From contig JAAVLL010000002.1 of the NCBI GenBank assembly GCA_012103035.1, positions 558,001-622,000 of the forward strand: a stretch of 64,000 nucleotides of DNA, written 5' to 3'. This stretch comes from Brucella oryzae. GTDB taxonomy: Bacteria > Pseudomonadota > Alphaproteobacteria > Rhizobiales > Rhizobiaceae. Made by a program: the position numbers and the translations under genes. Under the pieces are notes generated by a model, which saw nothing but the letters and a program-made list of their open reading frames with translations, made no database searches and had not been told where the DNA came from. Within the stretch, counting starts at the first letter, position 1; the number at the start of each line of letters is the position of its first letter. Below are positions 61,322 to 64,000 of the stretch, piece after piece.

Positions 61322-62580
61322 TTATGCTGCCTCGACACGTGCAATACGCAATGTCCCGATCAGATCGAGGTAGCGTGCGGCGGTCGTGTCGATGGTGTCC
61401 GGATGACGCGCATTCTCGCTGAGCGACTGGCGCAAATCCGGGTTTTCCGCCATTCGGCGCATCGCTTGGGCGAGTGCGAGCGGATCATTCGGCGGAACGG
61501 TGAGGCCATTGACCTCGTTTTCGATCATTTCGGCCATTCCGCCGATATTGCTGCATATAACGGACGGTTCTGTCCCTGTGCTTCCTGAATGACGAGGGGC
61601 GCATTTTCCCACCAGATCGACGGCATGATTGCGCAGTCCACGGTCTGGATTAGTTCGGCGATATCCTCGCGGCGATAAGCGCCCCGGCGCTGGACGAAAG
61701 GATATGTCTCGGTAAAGAGCCGGTCGATTTCGCTGACGAAGCTTTCGCTTTGAAACGGCGCTGCTCCATGTACGCGCAATTCAAAATCGAAATCTTCTGA
61801 AATGAGCTGCTGTGCTGCTTCAAGCAGGACTGTCGCGCCCTTCCACGGATTGAGATTGCCGAAATAGCCAAAGACCGGTTTGCTGCGTTCGACCGGCCGC
61901 ATTTCCATAGAAGGACGCTCCGGCTGGCCGTTGGGAATGACGGTGATCAGTTCTTCCGCAAGACCCCATTCGACGTAACGCTGCTTGAGAAATTCGCTCG
62001 GTGAAACGAAAGCATCGACAGCGCTCAAAAGCGATTTGATATGCCGTTCGCGCAGCACGAATTTATCCAGCGCAATGTCCTTGAAACAGGCATGGCAGCG
62101 ATCAGGACCGGCTCCATGGCATAGTTCCTTGCCGGTGGTGCGGACCATCAGACCGTCATGGTGGCAGATGGGGTAATAATCGTGCAAGGTCAGCACGATA
62201 CGGCAATCCGGTAGAGTGCGGCGGACAATATGCGGGAATTCGGCACCGAGCAAAAGCAGGTGGTGCAGATGGACGACATCTGGCCTGAAGTCCTGCAACA
62301 GTTCAACGATGTCGGGAACGATCCCGTAAAGGTCGATCTGGCTCATGTAGAAGCGGTCGAAATGGCCAGACCAGAGCAGGATTTCGTCACCGCCATTGCC
62401 AATGCTCTGGAAGCTTGTTCCTGGGCGGGCCTCACGATGCACCTTGTTGGTGGCGCCCATGAACATGGCTTCGCAACCTGCACGCTGATAGGCGCGAAAC
62501 AGATCATGCGCGAAAATTTCCGTTCCACCGGGGTGCAGAGACGGATGGTTATGGGCTGCTATGAGAACACGCTGAGCCAT
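61322..62580 (-). CDS. Group 4 glycosyltransferase
   Basis: About 419 residues. MAQRVLIAAHNHPSLHPGGT, VVHLHHLLLLGAEFPHIVRR, VLTLHDYYPICHHDGLMVRT, FVSPSEFLKQRYVEWGLAEE, FGYFGNLNPWKGATVLLEAA and PSIWWENAPLVIQEAQGQNR. A Cys/His cluster (CHHDG...CHGAGPDRCHACF) sits in the acceptor domain. One break near 61563 (a lost G), then VICSNIGGMAEMIENEVNGL. ATG 62580 shares a base with the methyltransferase stop. Close relative of 56941-58280. Confidence 0.87.
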
Positions 62581-63418
62581 CAGGCAGCACCTCGCGAGGC
62601 GATGAAAATATCCTGATAGTGATCCGCCTCAATACCACGCCAGTGACCGAAGGATTTTGTGTCGAGCGTAAGCTTCGCGCCGGCAAGGGCGCGGTCCAGA
62701 AAACCATTTTCAAACCCCACGGCTGCAAGCGGCGGCAGTTCCGGCACGAACCAGCACGGCCCGCTGCCGTGGCGTTCAAATGCAAGCCGCTTGTCGCGTT
62801 TGCCATTGCGGTCGCGCGCGGCCACATCATCCACGACGAACGCCGTCATGAACAGTTTTCCGCCGGGAGCGAGGACGTGGGATACCTGATCGAGATAGGT
62901 TTTGACTTCATCTGATGGCAAATGCGTGACCACGGATGTCATGATGACGAAATCGAAACTCTTGTCCGCGAATGGCAGAGTAAGAGTGAGCCCGTTTACC
63001 GCCCCTTTGGGGTTATAGAGGTCATGGGCGATATCGATGTGACGGAACTCGAAATTCGGGTAACGCGACGTGATGTTCTGGCGGCACCAATTCACGCCGC
63101 CCGCTACGGGATCGATGCCGGAATAACGGGCTTTTGCCGGGTCGAGATATTGGGTCAGCGGCACTGCCATGCGGCCGATGCCCGAACCGATGTCGAGCAC
63201 GCGCGCGTCGGGCTGAAGGCCGCCCTTGCGAATAAAATGCCCGAGAAACTCCGCTCCGACCGCACGATAATCACCATCGCCGACGAACACGCTGTTCGGA
63301 TCGGGTGAGGGCAAAAGCGGTTCTTCAAAACAGACTGCATCAGCCAGTCGATCTGCGCATCGGGTATTGCTGGTTTGGCTTCAAGGTCTGGCTGTTTCAG
63401 CGCTACCACGTCCGTCAA
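62580..63418 (-). CDS. Class I SAM-dependent methyltransferase
   Basis: About 279 residues. VLDIGSGIGRMAVPLTQYLD is motif I; YSGIDPVAGGVNWCRQNITS, SFDFVIMTSVVTHLPSDEVK and HVLAPGGKLFMTAFVVDDVA follow the usual order. One break (TTTT complementary to about 63316-63320) joins the N-terminal 35 residues. Start is TTG 63418, which overlaps the previous stop (TTGA), a clear coupling. Acceptor unknown; position in the operon suggests glycan O-methylation. Confidence 0.82.
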
Positions 63419-64000
63419 GCGGCGCTCCTTTCAGATTTGGTCATGATCACATTGGACAGGTCGGCAGTGCCTTCCTGTTCCTGTGGCAGAGCCATTAATT
63501 CAGTAATGTCATCATCCCAGCGCTGTGTGTGGAGCCAGGAATTATATTGGCTGGCAAGGCCGCGCATGTAATCCGCGCTGCGGCGGATCGAGCGGCGCTC
63601 GAAATGATAAAGTGCTACGGATGGTTCATAGAATATCTGAAAGCCCAGTTGCCTGATCTTCAGGCACAGATCGCTGTCCTCGTAGTCGCCGATGATATAG
63701 TCCTCCGTATAACCGCCGACGAGATCGAATATATCCTTGCGCGTTATCAGGCAGGCGCCGGTGACGCCCGGCACCTCGCGCGGACGCAGCGCTGGCGGAT
63801 AGTTGCCTGGCATACCCTTGTAATAGTGGTGATTCAGCCAGATACCCTGACGGTCGCGAGCAAAATAAAGCCCCGCATGTTGAAGTGAACCATCCTCGAA
63901 CAGAAGGCGAGGGCCGATTGCTCCGAGCTTTGGCTGGTCGAATAAAGGCTGGATCAGCCGCTGCAACCAGCCATGTTCAGCAGGCACGACGTCGGAATTC
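63415..64000 (-). CDS. Family 2 glycosyltransferase, N-terminus beyond window
   Basis: 195 residues of a GT2 enzyme whose start lies past base 64000. The visible part begins NSDVVPAEHGWLQRL (the DxD-like NSDV of rhamnosyl-type GT2 enzymes), then AIGPRLLFEDGSLQHAGLYF, PREVPGVTGACLITRKDIFD, GYTEDYIIGDYEDSDLCLKI (the conserved ED-D catalytic region) and HFERRSIRR. It ends LSNVIMTKSERSAA. First visible gene of the long minus-strand polysaccharide operon. Confidence 0.88.
   Translation of the reverse strand, partial: NSDVVPAEHGWLQRLIQPLFDQPKLGAIGPRLLFEDGSLQHAGLYFARDRQGIWLNHHYYKGMPGNYPPALRPREVPGVTGACLITRKDIFDLVGGYTEDYIIGDYEDSDLCLKIRQLGFQIFYEPSVALYHFERRSIRRSADYMRGLASQYNSWLHTQRWDDDITELMALPQEQEGTADLSNVIMTKSERSAA

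Noticed and set aside
1..64000. CRISPR arrays, tRNA or rRNA genes, insertion sequences, attachment sites
   Set aside because: No spaced repeats, cloverleaf sequences, transposase motifs or terminal inverted repeats were seen on reading.

Overview
The window looks like a chromosome segment of an alphaproteobacterium of the Brucella/Ochrobactrum group (order Hyphomicrobiales). I base this on moderately high GC, on protein families that resemble Brucellaceae versions (uronate dehydrogenase, xylose-type ABC systems, tripartite tricarboxylate transporter), and on a Brucella-type palindromic intergenic repeat at 23408-23516. This is recognition from memory; no database was searched. No tRNA, rRNA, CRISPR array, insertion sequence or phage gene was seen.

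The most important property of this sequence is technical. Most genes are split into two to six overlapping frames. At nearly every break I examined, restoring one base to a short homopolymer (usually 5 to 4, 4 to 3 or 3 to 2) rejoins the expected protein. The defect affects housekeeping-type and accessory genes alike, so I read it as sequencing or assembly error, not gene decay. I annotate the reconstructed genes as CDS and list the break positions; corrected lengths then fit the families.

Layout. (1) 1-23411 is a large surface-polysaccharide region: the end of gmd (GDP-mannose 4,6-dehydratase), three group-4 glycosyltransferases, an acetyltransferase, a tightly coupled minus-strand operon (WecA-type initiating transferase, GT2, DUF218 protein, putative polymerase), a Wzx-type flippase, further glycosyltransferases, a polysaccharide pyruvyl transferase, a class III aminotransferase, a secreted GH140-like protein, and a nucleotide-sugar cassette (SDR epimerase, DUF4910 protein, RmlC-like epimerase, C-methyltransferase, glucose-1-phosphate cytidylyltransferase, PIG-L deacetylase). 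Together these suggest a Wzx/Wzy-dependent polysaccharide decorated with a branched or modified sugar and pyruvate ketals. (2) 23611-25287 is a small secreted protein followed by an ECF sigma and anti-sigma pair. (3) 25293-29165 holds L-asparaginase, an amino-acid permease, a GntR regulator and a 77-residue hypothetical protein. (4) 29492-36363 is a uronate dehydrogenase followed by a sugar ABC transporter, a TIM-barrel isomerase-like protein and a Gfo/Idh/MocA dehydrogenase. (5) 36404-44565 is a xylose locus: lacI-xylB-xylA on the minus strand, divergent from xylFGH. A 19-bp sequence in the lacI/xylF gap recurs with one mismatch upstream of the transporter in (4), suggesting one regulator controls both. 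(6) 44634-47596 is an unrecognised locus of one multi-pass membrane protein convergent with three coupled single-pass proteins. (7) 47694-50819 is tctCBA. (8) 51299-55741 holds a small secreted helical protein, a LysR regulator, a TauE/SafE exporter, an HPP-CBS protein and an AI-2E/PerM family protein. (9) 55746-64000 is a second minus-strand polysaccharide operon with a pyruvyl transferase, four glycosyltransferase-type proteins, a coiled-coil membrane protein and a methyltransferase; it runs off the window end.
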